Assembly (NCBI GenBank): GCA_965153455.1 | Contig: OZ234504.1 | Coordinates: 7,564,001-7,628,000 of the forward strand | Direction: 5' to 3' | From: Sphagnum compactum | Taxonomy: Eukaryota > Bryophyta > Sphagnopsida > Sphagnales | Length of the DNA stretch: 64,000 bases | Shown: piece by piece, positions 1 to 12,204 of the stretch | How positions within the stretch are numbered: position 1 is the first letter of the stretch | Layout: the number at the start of each line of letters is the position of its first letter | Program-made: the position numbers and the translations under genes | The notes under the pieces: generated by a model | Database searches by the model: none | Told to the model about the DNA's origin: nothing | Seen by the model: the letters and a program-made list of their open reading frames with translations, nothing else

Positions 1-560
1 AGTAGCCAATACCAGTACAAGACGGGTATCAATTTTTAAAAAATTGCCAATAGCAATACCAGCTGGTATCAAAATAAGTTGATACCAGACCGACCAACAC
101 TGGTATTGACTCTCAAAATTTTAACATACCAGTTGGTACTAGTGTAAATATTTTTTTTTAAAAAAAATAATTCATACCAACTGGGTACTAATGTTGAAAC
201 TTCTTTTAAAAAATTCATACGAGCCTGGTTCCAGTATTGGATTTTTTTTTAAAAAAAAAAAAACTTTCATACCAGCTGGTCTTGGTATTAGGGTTCAAAG
301 CTGATTTTTGGCTGATATCTGGTAAGTAAGTATACAGTGTACATCGAGTATCAAGACGGATATAGCCCTGGGTACTTAAACTGGTGGTATTATCTTGAGT
401 CCTTACCAGGCAGGGTATTAGGGGGGTATTAGGGTATCTCAGGTCATACCAGGCTGGTTAGTTCTTTGGATACCAAGACCAGTTCCAGTCTATATACAAG
501 GGTTCCAAGCTGGTACCCTTCCAAAACTGGTTTAGAGTGTCAAACTGGACTGGACTGGAC
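1..560. repeat. degenerate palindromic ACCAGCTGGT-type repeat array
   Basis: The block is built from variants of the palindromic core ATACCAGCTGGTAT, seen for example near 56-70, 128-140, 175-190 and 270-285. The spacing is irregular, roughly 30-60 bases, with A/T homopolymers in between. Near 546-566 a short TGGAC unit (ACTGGACTGGACTGG) is repeated in tandem. No coding potential is visible. The repeat reaches the left edge of the window, so its true size is unknown. It looks like a decayed minisatellite or satellite-derived block. Confidence 0.6.
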
Positions 561-681
561 TGGACTGGTTGCTTGTCCAACAACTCCCTTAGAATTATTT
601 GAAACCCACACTAGAAAAGCATCTCCTCCAAATGTTTATTTCCATTCTTTCTCCAAAACTTAAATCACCATGATCATAATG

Positions 682-708
682 ATTATTATTATTATTATTA
701 TTATTATT
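682..708. repeat. (ATT)n microsatellite
   Basis: Nine uninterrupted ATT triplets. This is simple sequence with no associated gene. Confidence 0.9.
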
Positions 709-1790
709 GCTCACAAACTTACCTACAGGCAATGTAGACAAATTTTTTGCAGAGAGCACTCACAACTGGTTCCAAAGAGATTTTGCATGGTGCCAGTTTA
801 TCTGATTTGATTGAATTTGGTGGGCATTTGAGTCTGAACTCTGAACCCTAATGAGTGTGCCAGAGTCTCTTGTTGAGGGATTTGCTGATCATGGGGATAT
901 GACCAGGGTTTAGGTTCCTTCTTTTTTTCAATTTTGTATGTTAGCTGGACATACAAAATCATCATAAGAGGACTTGGCCAGATTTGGGTACTAGTCAGCC
1001 ATGCAAGGGTTGATGGATGCCTTCTCCCATTGATCCTAGATGGAACAAAAGCCAGGTGGAAGTTGGATGTATCATCCATGTAAGGCACAATTACCCACAT
1101 ATTTACTTGCCATAGTTCCCAAAGCCTAGAAAATGGCTGTTTAGAAATTTCCTTGTGGATTTGGTGGGCACATTACACTCATGAAAATGTGTCCTAGAAA
1201 CGAGGAACTGTATTACATACACATAATGTATATATGAGTAAGATCCCTCCCACTCTTAAGGAGTAGGCCTAAAAAGTATTCCCTCCTAAGCCTCATGATC
1301 AATGTTTATGTTCATGATTTAAGAAATTTGAAAGAATATACCTAAGATCACCTCCAAATATCTAAGTTGACATGAGATCCCTACCACTCTAAAGGATTAG
1401 GCATATGATACTTCTTCTTTTCTAAGTGGGATATTCATGGATGAAAGGTGCCTTCCATACACATGATGAAATGTCTTTGGGCGCTTGAGGTGTGTAGTTG
1501 TTGTTAACCTTTCAAGTTCTACGCCTTATCACACCGAAGGGTTGATGTGAACCTTGCCTCCCAAAGTGAAAGACTTGGCCAAGACATGCTAACATGCCTT
1601 TTCGCTTAAGAGATATCTTAAGTGGAGTGGGCCTCATGCCAAGACCACCTTAGGGGGACATTAAGGTGGCATAGGAGTTAAGCCAGAAATGGTTCTGTGA
1701 GGTTTGACTCCTCAAATGATTGATTGAGTGGAACTTGGGTTTAGGAGTTTGAGTTGGCTCAAGTGACAAGTTTGGGCTTGCATCGGCCCA

Positions 1791-1987
1791 GAGGACAATT
1801 GGGGGTTGTCCTCAAGATTATAGTGCCAGGCACTATCTTTTTAAAACTTTCAATGAATGATTGATTGTTGTTTCAAGCTTACATGAGGTTGTAGCTCGCT
1901 AAAACATTTGGGACGATTAGGAGTTGTCCCTTTAAAGTTTTGAGGCCATTAGAAAAAGGTTGGCCTTGGGACGACTTGCTGTTGTCC
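1791..1987. repeat. three related GGAC...GTCC hairpins
   Basis: Three short inverted repeats of the same design lie at 1791-1813 (GAGGACAA paired with TTGTCCTC), 1910-1930 (GGGAC paired with GTCCC) and 1967-1987 (GGACGAC paired with GTTGTCC). The loops differ in sequence while the stem ends are shared. They suggest a small repeated structural unit, perhaps within an LTR or SINE-like repeat. No function can be assigned. Confidence 0.5.
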
Positions 1988-3626
1988 TAGTTGAAATCCT
2001 TTTGCATCAACTTTTGGAGTTGGTTCCTAGGGGCCCCAGGAGCGAAAGGCTCTCCGGGTGGGTTGTTCCAAGTTAAACTAGGATTTAGTTTCGTTAGTGA
2101 GTCTAGGTAATTAGCTTAAGTCCATCTCAGGAGGTTGAGGCAATGGGACTAACCAAGTGTGTCTTGACATGTGCAAGTAAGTAACTAAGAACTAAGGAGT
2201 TCGAAGCGACATGAAAAACTTGACGTGACATGTGGAACGCAAGTCAGCAAGCACAAAAGAACCTCACACATGCCCTCTAACAAAAATTACACAAAGAAAT
2301 TTCTCACATAAAGTTTCAAAATTAAGAATTGACATGTGTGATGTATCTATCATCCACTATGAACAAATGTGTATATCCATGTACATCTTTTGAAGGAACT
2401 TATTTCAAAGTGCCCTTTATGTTTAATGATTCATTGAATTAGTAGTGCCTTTGGGTTTGAAAGAGTTTTGTTCTTCCTCATGAGGTAGAAGGATTAGACC
2501 AATATTGGGCAAGCATATACTGTAGTACCTTGGCAGATTTGACAAGTAACTTGTTGAGTAATTAATATATTTTGGAAAATTTAATTCGACAATTTACTTT
2601 TGATTTTGAAATTTTCAATAAGGCACAAATTAGATATAATACAATTATTCCACTAGAAAAAGTTTTCAGTTGTCTTCTGTTTAGACTATTCTCACAAACT
2701 TGTATTATATTGGAAAGGGCCAAGGTTCGAGTCAAGTTGTATTATATTGGAACTGGAGTTTAGTTCTAGAGAACTATATGAATAAGGCACAAAGCTCAAC
2801 AATTTTGGAGATCCTTATTTAACAATTTTGGAGATTCTTAATCCCACTAATATCAATCATGCTGTAGGAAATTTTTTCTCCTTTCACAAGGAATAGGGCT
2901 CCTTAGAGTTTAAGGGATTCAAGCAAGCAAAGTTTGTGTGTAACTTCACATTGAAGGTGGCTATGATTCAGATATTGGTCTCTTTTGTTGTCAAACATCT
3001 CATATTGAGACATGCTCAGCCAGAACAATGCAAGTGTGCCTTTGCTTTTGGAGCATCGGCCATGACTCACTTCTCTAATGATATAAACACAAGGTTTGTT
3101 TACACATCAATCTTAGGGTTCAATTCTTTTCTCTCCCACTGTTATGCATGTTCTCCTTTTCCTTTCAGAATGGCACAAATGAAAGAAAAATTATTGCAAA
3201 GAAGGAAAACAGACCCATCATCATGTACTTCTTTTTTCATCATCCACCAAATCTAATGCAGCCCATGTCATCCCCAATTTGGGGGGGAAAAAAAAGGTCA
3301 TCATGAGGCCAATTCCTTTTACTCTATTGAATATATGTCAGGTTTGGTCCTTACTCCAGGGTATTAGCTAGGACTTTTGTCCCCTCTTTTTCCATTACTC
3401 ACTCCTTCCACTTGGGGTTGTTTTCTATTGCAATAAAGTGTGACAGATTTACATCATTGTGATGTAGTTATGAGTTCATGGTAACATTTTTTGTCTCTGT
3501 CTCCCCCTGCTGCATGAGGAGTAGTCTTTTTTTTTTCTTTAAATTTTTTTTTATATATATAATCTTTTTTATTTCGAAAATTTGAAGATTTTAGCGAAAA
3601 TTAGATGATTTTAGACTTAGTCCCAA

Positions 3627-3724
3627 AAAAACCCTCCACCATGGGCATTACCAGAATTAGGGCCATGCTCAGTGCCACCTTGTACAAGCCCTTATTCCAG
3701 TAAAGCCAATGGCGGAGGGTTTTT
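3627..3724. repeat. 98 bp foldback / MITE-like element
   Basis: The left arm 3627-3651 (starting AAAAACCCTCC) and right arm 3700-3724 (ending GGAGGGTTTTT) are inverted repeats of 25 bases with about four mismatches, separated by about 48 bases. The size and structure fit a tiny non-autonomous inverted-repeat element or a hairpin RNA source. No clear target-site duplication is visible. Confidence 0.55.
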
Positions 3725-6664
3725 ACCCTACACTGAAGCTATTAACCCTCCAATATTTTGTAGTTACAGACCCACCACATCTGATTCCCATTTTTTCTGA
3801 TTTTTTGTTGCTTATTGTTGGTAGGCTAGTTGAAATATGATGATCCTTACTATGGGCCTTTGGAATTCTGAGAGTTGGCCCTTAGCAATTAAAATAGGAC
3901 TTGCATCCTTTCCTCTGTTTCGAACTTTTCGGTCCTTTGTAGAAGGGGTTTCTGGTAATAAATTTTGGCAGGCTTCCATCATTTGCTAAGGGTACATTAC
4001 AGAGCGATTACATAACTGGTAAGTACTTTCAAACTGTCGTTTCTTCTTCTGTGTATATATCCCTTCCGTAAATTGACATTCTGCCATACAAATATCCTCG
4101 TACTTAACCTAACCTAACATGCTTAGGCACTAATTTTATTTTTATTTTTGAAATTGTCAAAATTTGCTCCATGCCAAAAAGGTGAAAAATGGTAAAGGGC
4201 AGTTTTGAATTTTGAACCGTGACCTCCTTCCTATATTTTTTTGGAAGGGCGTATTTCAAAGTCCCGAGTGTTGAAACCATGCTTTCCTACATTGTTGGAA
4301 GATTACAAAGTTGTGGCGCATGATCATTTTCTTCATCTTTATCATATTAAATAACTTTGAATGGGTCACTTTTCTTTGTGTACTCATAGCCTTAGGGACA
4401 TGATGTGAACATTAGTACATTTTTGTTGACACTATAAAAACATGAAAATCAAACATTGGTTCCATTTGTTGTGATTCTTATTATGTTACCTTCACACTTG
4501 GTGGAAAGCCATTCAAATTACTCAATGTTAAGAATTTTGAGAAAATTGTTGGATTCAGATATAAAATGTTAACACAAAAGTTGATGTGGTTGCAAAGTGT
4601 GGTAAATGGTGTTAATTCAATGTTAACTCAATGTTAAGTGAGTGATAACTTAACACCAGATCTTAAAAAAACCTATATTTCAAGAAAAAAAATGATGTTA
4701 AGGTAACAACACAAAAAAAAAGGTTCCATAACTCAATGTTTGCATTGGGAACACATGTTCCTTGATTTGTAATGTGTTCTCATGTTCTCAAAGCTTGTTC
4801 CCTTAAAATGTTCCTTTAAGCACATCCCTGCTACTTTACACAATCACCTCCGCCCAAAGAGCCCTCCTTTTATGCTTTGCACATCTTTCCAATAGTAAGG
4901 TTTTGGTTGCAACAAGACACAAAAGTGAGCATCCATGGACATTTTTGGCACCATTCTATCAAACTATGATGAATCTAGGAATTCACAAGAATGTAAGCAA
5001 TCTGCCCTTGCCATTGAATTTTTGATCTATACACACATTACATGTGATTTATTAGTTTTTGATTTTTTGAACACCTTAAAACTAAAGAACAAAAGAACCA
5101 TGATCTTTGTGAAAGAAAGCATGAGTGATTCTTTGTTTTTTGATGCATAATTTTTTGGTAGCAAAACCATGAAAACAAATAAATGTCTCTTGATTTTGAA
5201 AACTTGCAAACATAAACATTTCAGTAGAAGAAGTTGCATTAGAAAAAAGAAAAAAAGAAATCGTTGAGAAAACATGTATGAAATGCAAACATTACCTCTT
5301 CTTCGTAACATTCTTTGCTACAATAGAAACAAACGTTGACAGGCTTCTTGATTTAGAATCCCTACAAACAAAAATAGAAGCATTAGGAGATTTGTGCTAG
5401 CATAGACCTAGTCGTTAGAAACTTTTAAATGGTTTTTTTAATGTTAAGGGACTTTGGCACTAGAGTGCCTAACACCATGTATGAATGTAACTTTAATGTG
5501 ATTACACTTGAGGTAGTTGAGAAGGAAAAAGACAAGCCTAAGGTTCAAAGATTCCATCAAAGGCAATAAATGAGGATGGGTTCCCCTAATGAAGAGAAAG
5601 TTTTCATTTTTTCAGGGGAAAAGATAGTTACAAGGGTATGCATAATGATAAAAGAAAAGGTGATGATGGTCTTTGGGACAAGGGGACAAAGTTCCAAAAT
5701 ATCAACCACCCATCAAGTGCAAGTGTACAACGATGACAACAATGATACTTTGGATGATCAAGTAATGGACGAAGTTAATCATATGTGTAATCACAAAGTT
5801 GTTAAGGAAGATGTTATTTGCTTTTAAAAGACATAGTCCAAAGGTATGACATGGTCACCTCCTAAGCTTTGAAGAATCAAAAGAAAGGAAGACAACTAGG
5901 AAGAATTTGAGGTGCAAAAAAAAAGAAGAAGAATTGGATGGGTTCACACACAAATGACAAGTCCTTTTTGGTTTTGTGTTAGTGGATATAACCTTTCAAT
6001 CCACACGTGAGTAAAGATGGAAACAAGATCTTTGAGACACAACCTTCTCATCCAATTATGGAAAGTAGTCAACAAAAGCAAATTTAATTAATGCCACAAT
6101 CATCAATTACCCAACTCAATTATTCGACTTGATCAATCCCACTTAATCAATTGGGTGATGGGAGAAAATCACTTGCTGCATTACATAACATGATTTAATT
6201 ATCTATTTAGTCAAGTTCAATTCCAACCTTATCATCACAAATTGTTAAATATTCACATTTTTCCTTGCAATCTAAAATGCAGGAACAAATCCTGCAAGAT
6301 ACTGGGGTGGAACAATTAACATTTTAAAAACAACATTTCCAATGAAATAAGGGATTAAGTTATCTAAGAAAATTGCAAGTTATAATTATTACAGTCAACA
6401 AGATTTATATGTAGGAGTAAAAAATCTAAAATTTTGTGTATTAACTAACAACACTTTAATGCATGAGTTCAAAGGGATTGTGAGGGTGGTGAATGCCCCA
6501 AATCCTAGTTCTAATTCTTACAACATGTGAAAAAGGGCAACATGTCAATTACCAAAGGCAATTGTTGAAAAAGTGCAAGTGAGATATCTAACCCATCTCC
6601 TTTGCCATGAAGTTTAACTTAATGATATACAATGTAAAACAATTCAATTTTCCTCATGTGTAGT

Positions 6665-7330
6665 TCTTAATGTAAATGAATATGGTAGGCAATGCAATGT
6701 GTTCTCATGGAATAAGGTTTTTTGTAATCTTCAAGGAGATTGTAGGTGGTGTTTCCTTAGAGACTTGGTGGAGGCGCATATTGATAAATCATCTACATGT
6801 ACTAGGTTTTTTTCAAAGTATAAATGGGTGTTATGGGAGGAGGCCAAATTTTTTTCCCCCCCAAAGATAATTTCTGGAAAAATGGAGGCTTGATCTTTGC
6901 TCGAAACAATGAAATTCTAATGGATATGGGGTCCTAGCTAGGCTGAAAAAAATTTATACTTTCAAAGAAAGGTTTGCGGATGAAGTTTAAACTTTCAATT
7001 ACAAAATAAAAGGCAATGACTCAAAATCAACACTATTCAATTATGTGTATTATCAGGATTGGGGTTGCACATAAAATAAGGGTGATTTTGAAACTGAATT
7101 GTAGTTATTTAGAAAAGGTGTTCAATGACATTGCTAAGATTTGGGTTGATGTAAGGAAGGACCATCCGTTTTCTCTAAACTTAGGAAGGTGGTTAAGTTT
7201 TACAAAAAACATTACAAAAGGGAAGTTGCAATGATGAGAAAAGAAGAGGGGAAATTCAAATGGAATCTTAAGGATAGTCAAATTTTTAATTTTCATTCTA
7301 ACCTAAAAATTCAATTTTCCAATAATAAAT
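6665..7330 (+). pseudogene. L1-like LINE relic, endonuclease-to-RT linker part
   Basis: Broken frames spell pieces that resemble the region between endonuclease and RT of plant L1 ORF2. A YLEKVFNDIAKIWV block with a nearby RIGVAHK segment lies around 7050-7150. A basic segment beginning VVKFYKKHYKREVAMMRKEE follows at about 7190-7250 in another frame. Stops and frameshifts interrupt it throughout. Recognition is from family patterns only and is weaker than for the RT block at 9085-10600. It may be the 5' part of the same insertion, separated by later insertions. Confidence 0.4.
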
Positions 7331-9084
7331 GGCCCTATACACCATTGACTTTTAGTTCATGAGCGTAAGATGCTAGATATGCAATAAGTTTGATCATGGA
7401 TTCAATTTCACAAAACAAATGATACAATGTTTAAAGAATTTTTTGCCCTACATTCATGAAAGACCAAAGTCTTCAATCATTATTTAACTCAAGAAATGGG
7501 GTGGCTATTTATTTACACACATCAAAAAATGAAATCAAGTTTGCTCTAATTTTATTAATGCCTTTGGGCTTGTTAAATGGTATTAAAGTAAATACCTTAT
7601 TGATTCCTAAAATTGCAATAGAATGCAACCCAAGGCAAATTTCCTAGGTCCACGTACTTGAGGTTAAAAAAGGCACGTGAAAGTTTTGCAAAAGGACTAG
7701 GACTAGGGTATTATTGCAAGTTCATGAACAAGTTAAATTTACACAAATCAAACAATAAATTGGTTAACACAAATTGTAGCCAAGTGGTGTTAGGACTTAG
7801 TCATGGGCAACACAAATTCATTTGACTCACATGGTTGGAACTAGCGGGAGGAGGCACAACATTCCTCCCTATAGTAAGATGGAAGCACATTAAGGTGTAA
7901 CAATTTCAAAAACATATGGAAGTTCATAATTACATAAATAAACATTATAAAAATAGTGTCAAGGCAGAATACCTTGAATCACATAAGTCATTTTCCAAGT
8001 TATCATTACGAATTCATTATAAAAAAAATACAACCCCAATTTACTTTAAGGAGAATGTAAAGTTGAAATATGAGTTTTTAAATTATTACTTTCACTCACT
8101 AATACAAAGCTTGTTGTTTTATAATTAATTGTTATGAAACTATCTGCAACTAGGTGTTGTTTGCAACTAAATTGATTGTGCATGCAACTACCAAATGGGT
8201 TTTGTATAAATTTGGCCATATGATTGTGTGTGCAGTTAACATGCAACTAGTAGTGTACAAAATGGAAATGTGTCATAAAAATTATGGTTTAAGTTAATAG
8301 ATACCTACATTAGTACACCCAGTATATCTACCTAGGCTATGTATAATAGTCTTATACCTTTAATACTAAAGTTGAACCCATGCTAATTAATGTTAATTAA
8401 TCATGTTAATTAATGCTACCCAAGGCAAAACATTACGTAAACCTAAGTTAAATTCATATTAACAAAGGTTAAACTTAAGTTAGACCTTGGCTAAATTAAC
8501 CATGGTTGAATCACCCTAAGTTAAACTAGTTTGTCTAAACTATTATGAGGATAAACTAACTAGGAAGCTAAATTAAGCATGGTTAAACTAACTATGAGGC
8601 TAAATTCAACATGGCTAAATTAATTAGAAGAAAAACTATTGTTTGTAACCAATTTTTGCAACTAAAAAATTTCATTTGTAATTGAAAAATCAATTGCAAT
8701 TTTTTTTTAAAAGTTGCAAATGACATTTTTTAATTGCAAAAATTGGTTGCAAACAACATTTTTTCTTCTAATGTCATTTTTAATTCATACTCCAAATAAA
8801 GAATGCAAATTTTCTTTCAATATCTAAAATTCAAGAACTTTCTGATGGTGTAGTTGGGACCAAATTTGGATGATGTTTACTACCTACATTTTGTCCCAAA
8901 GTTTCAAGACTCTTGTGAGACTATAGGTCCCCAAGTCTTCCTCATGATTTGGGAATGCTTAGGACTCACTTCTTTGTATTTCTCATATTTATAAAAGCAT
9001 GTTTGAATCTTGGGACTTTTTCATGGCATGTATCTTTTCTTATGCCCTAGCCTTCATGTAAGCTAGAAGCTAAGGTTATGAAAA
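7331..9084. other. AT-rich DNA between two L1-like blocks
   Basis: No gene is recognisable. The stretch has TTAATTAATG-type short repeats near 8370-8420, degenerate GCTAAATTAA / GGTTAAACTAAC repeats at about 8460-8620, and the long foldback at 8624-8771. In an intact L1 the linker and RT would be only about 600 bases apart, so this interval may include later insertions. Confidence 0.45.
8624..8771. repeat. 148 bp foldback with arms of about 55 bases
   Basis: The sequence from TTAGAAGAAAAA at 8624 is closely mirrored by the arm ending TTTTTCTTCTAA at 8771. The arms share a TTTGNAACCAATTTTTGCAA core, are about 90% identical and leave a loop of about 40 bases. The transcript would fold into one long hairpin. 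A MITE is the simplest reading; a hairpin small-RNA precursor is possible. Confidence 0.7.
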
Positions 9085-10600
9085 ATTATATGATTCCAAG
9101 GAGGAATTTGAAGGAGATAAGGCATTGAAGAAGAAGATTTTGGATTCATTACCTTAAAATTTATGTGATTTGATGAATGACAAATTGGTAGCCCCAATCA
9201 CAAATGATGAATTGATGTTGGTTGCTAAGAAGATGGCACAAAACAAAATGCCAAACCTTGATTCCTAATGGGATTATAATGGAATTTTTCATAATGTTTT
9301 GGAAAGTAATAGGAGATGATTATTTCAACATTATTAGAGGCTATAAAGGTTAGTTCCTAGGGCACCACAAAAGGTTGTGTCACCTTAATACATAAAATAA
9401 GAAAGGTGAATGACTTATCTAATTGGACATGTTTATAACGTTGTTTAATTTGACATATAAGATATATGCAGAGCCCTCCACCAAAACCTTCAATACATTT
9501 TGATGGAAATAATTCAACTTGATGAAACTACTTTCTTATCTATTTGTTATATCTTGGAGAATGTTCTCCTTCTACATGAATGATTGGATTGGGTCAAATG
9601 AACAAAACAAAGTGTTGTGTTACTTGTATTTGATTTTGTAAAAATGTTTGACAAGGTTTCTTAGGGGTTTTTGTTCGGGGTGATAAAAGCTTTTGGGATG
9701 GTGAAGGAATTCATACACATGGTTTGCATCTTGTTGTTGGAATTCGAAAAATCATGATTGCTAATGGCATTCCATCATCAACTTTTCCAATTCAAAAACG
9801 AGTATAACAAAAATGCCCTACTATTCTATATCTCTTCATTTTGGATGGAGAATTTGTTAATATACTAGTTAAGAAAGTTGTGGAGAATAAAAAAAATCAT
9901 AATGGTCTTGCTACTCAACAAGGTTAACCAATAGGTGACTTCCCAATATGCAAAGGACACATCATTCACCATTAGAAGAGGAAAGAGGACAATCAATATT
10001 ACACCCAACTTAGTTCAAAGGCTCAAGTTAGCATTGGGGCTTGATATCAATGATAACAAAAGTCTAATATATATATTGGCAAAACCCTAAAGGTATTTGA
10101 CTAGAATGAACTCAACATTTTGCTTGGGTGTGGTCATGAAACGAATATTTGTTTAAACTCTTGGGGATTTTTTTGGGTCTATGTCTTGATATTCTAAATG
10201 TTGACAAATTATTTTAAAACAAGATAGAAAGGAAATTAAAGTATTGGTCAACCATTAGGCTTTCACTATTAGGAAAGGTATTCATTGTCAATTGTATTCT
10301 TTAAATGACCTTATGATATTTCCAATGAGTTTGAGTAAGGTTTAAGATGGCAATAAAAAAAGTTAAAATACATCTATGGTCAAGGAATCATTTTTTGACA
10401 TGAACTTGAAGCAAATGGATAGATTTTTTTTTTGAACATAAGAAAAGATTTAGTTCTATTGATCTAGAGTAGGACACTGTGGACACCCCTTTGACAAATT
10501 CAAGGATCCTTCTTACCTTCCAACTAGGGGATTTTAATTTGAAGATTTTGCTACAACATAAGATTGTTAACGCATGACTTATGCAATGGGGTCCAAGTAC
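9085..10600 (+). pseudogene. L1-like LINE reverse transcriptase relic
   Basis: A degraded LINE ORF2 RT can be read across frameshifts. LMNDKLVAPITNDEL and AKKMAQNKMPN (about 9170-9260) match the RT entry region. ILMEIIQLDETTFL lies near 9500 and ILENVLLLHE near 9555. VLLVFDFVKMFDKVS at about 9620-9660 matches the DFEKAFD motif. SQYAKDTSFTI at about 9940 corresponds to the YADD box with one catalytic Asp replaced. LKLALGLDINDNKS near 10025 matches the following thumb region. Many stops and frame changes show it is dead. Plant L1 RT is about 400 residues, so most of the RT core is present. The 3' limit is uncertain. Confidence 0.8.
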
Positions 10601-12176
10601 AATAATAGGAATCACCTAGTCCAAGGCCAAATTTGTTTTTTTTACAAATCACTCATGTAACTTCCATATCAAACAAAATTTCCCAAAGTTAGGTGGAAAC
10701 ATATTACATAATGTATTTATTGTCCATTTGATGAAAAATCCCTTAATCCCAAATTGTTGTTCAATTTTAATATTTCTTACAACTAATTTGGCATAATGTG
10801 TTTCAATGTTTAAGGAAATTGATGTTGAAACAACAAACAATTTATTAATAGATTATTTCTTCTTTATGGTACCAAATTTTGTATTAAATATCACAATTTG
10901 ATAATTATCCATGTAATTTTCAAAACATGATATTAATAAACTATACAATAAAATAATAACACATTCAATTGTCATGAAAATTCAACTTGGTTTTTTTTAT
11001 ATAACAAAAAAACATTTCTTCTTGAAGGAAGTTCTTCAAAATTTGTATTTTCAAAGGTCAAAAACACATTCAAAGTACATCATTGTATCATCACAGTAAA
11101 ACATTATTTCAAAAATTTATTTGAATTCTAGGCCCTCATAATCACAATATATGGGCTTCCATGCATTTTGAAATGAATGATTTAGTTTCACATAAAACAA
11201 AGGATGTTTGAAATATAAATCACCAAGTCAACAACTCTTTATTCAAGTCTTTATATCGCAAGTTACAAATGTTTGGTGATGCACGAGGGAACTTGAGCTT
11301 TGGACTATCTAAATGGATCATAACAAAGCATCATTGGCTTGGAAACCATAAGGTTAGAGATTCGATATGGCGAGGTATGATTCATTATACTAGGATTAAG
11401 GGAAGTTGAACACCCAATTTGATGAACAAGGCTCACAATGTAATAGGTGGTAAAGTCCCTCCATTGTTGGGTTCCATCTCTTGAGTGTCGGTTCCTCAGG
11501 TTGTGTTCCTTCTCCGTTCTACAATGAAGCTCATCTTCCTTGGTGCCACGAGAAAGAAAGAAAATACCTAGGAAAATATTCATTATGTTTTTCCATTATG
11601 TACCATATACTTCCAACCATTGTTGAAGTACTGAAAATTTCCAAAATTTCCAAAATCTTTATACATATATATATATATTCAGATTTTGGCATCTATTTAG
11701 AGCTTAGGAAAAATAATAATTTAATACCTCATGTGATATAATAAATGTGTGAGGGCACATACATAGTGGGGGAGAGGGGGTGGGGAAGTACATGCCCTTA
11801 GTGACCAGAACATATTCAGACTCACAAAATCAATGCCTGAAAAAGCCTGATGATCAACATTTATAAAATTTATGACTCCATTAAGGTATTTAGAAATAAG
11901 GTGGTAGGGAGATTATTAGAAGTACATAAAACTCTAAACTCAATCATCTTGTGTCAGTTTATGATTCAATGATATTTATTAAGAAGTGGGGGAATCATTG
12001 CCTCCACAGAAAGGGCTTCTTGAGTTCAAATCCTGGTGCCTGCAAAAATACCTAGTGCCATGTCAAGTACTATGTAGAATATTTACTGAACCACCCAGCT
12101 ACTACTTACTACATGGATAGAAGGATCAAGTGGGGTTTGTAGATGCCATCCTTGATGCCATTATTATGGCATAAAA

Positions 12177-12204
12177 TAAACCCTAAACCCTAAACCCTAA
12201 ACCC
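12177..12204. repeat. interstitial plant telomeric repeat, four units
   Basis: Four uninterrupted TAAACCC units, the reverse complement of the Arabidopsis-type TTTAGGG telomere repeat, are followed by a degenerate CCAACCCA. This is a short interstitial telomeric sequence, as can be left by telomerase-healed breaks or by telo-box clusters. Confidence 0.85.

Larger units (their letters stand above)
709..6660. other. AT-rich intergenic DNA, no gene recognised
   Basis: I see no open frame with family resemblance or splice-linked coding blocks here. The stretch holds two diverged copies of a roughly 40-base segment (GATCCCTNCCACTCT type) near 1241 and 1377, the GGAC/GTCC hairpin trio at 1791-1987 and a foldback element at 3627-3724. 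Poly-A and poly-T tracts are common. The 900-2300 part is somewhat richer in G and could be an old LTR or other repeat, but I found no primer-binding site or matching second LTR. Confidence 0.5.

Noticed and set aside
12022-12040. tRNA or tRNA-derived SINE (GAGTTCAAATCC B-box-like sequence)
   Set aside because: No matching acceptor stem or A box lies about 50-70 bases upstream, and no cloverleaf can be drawn.
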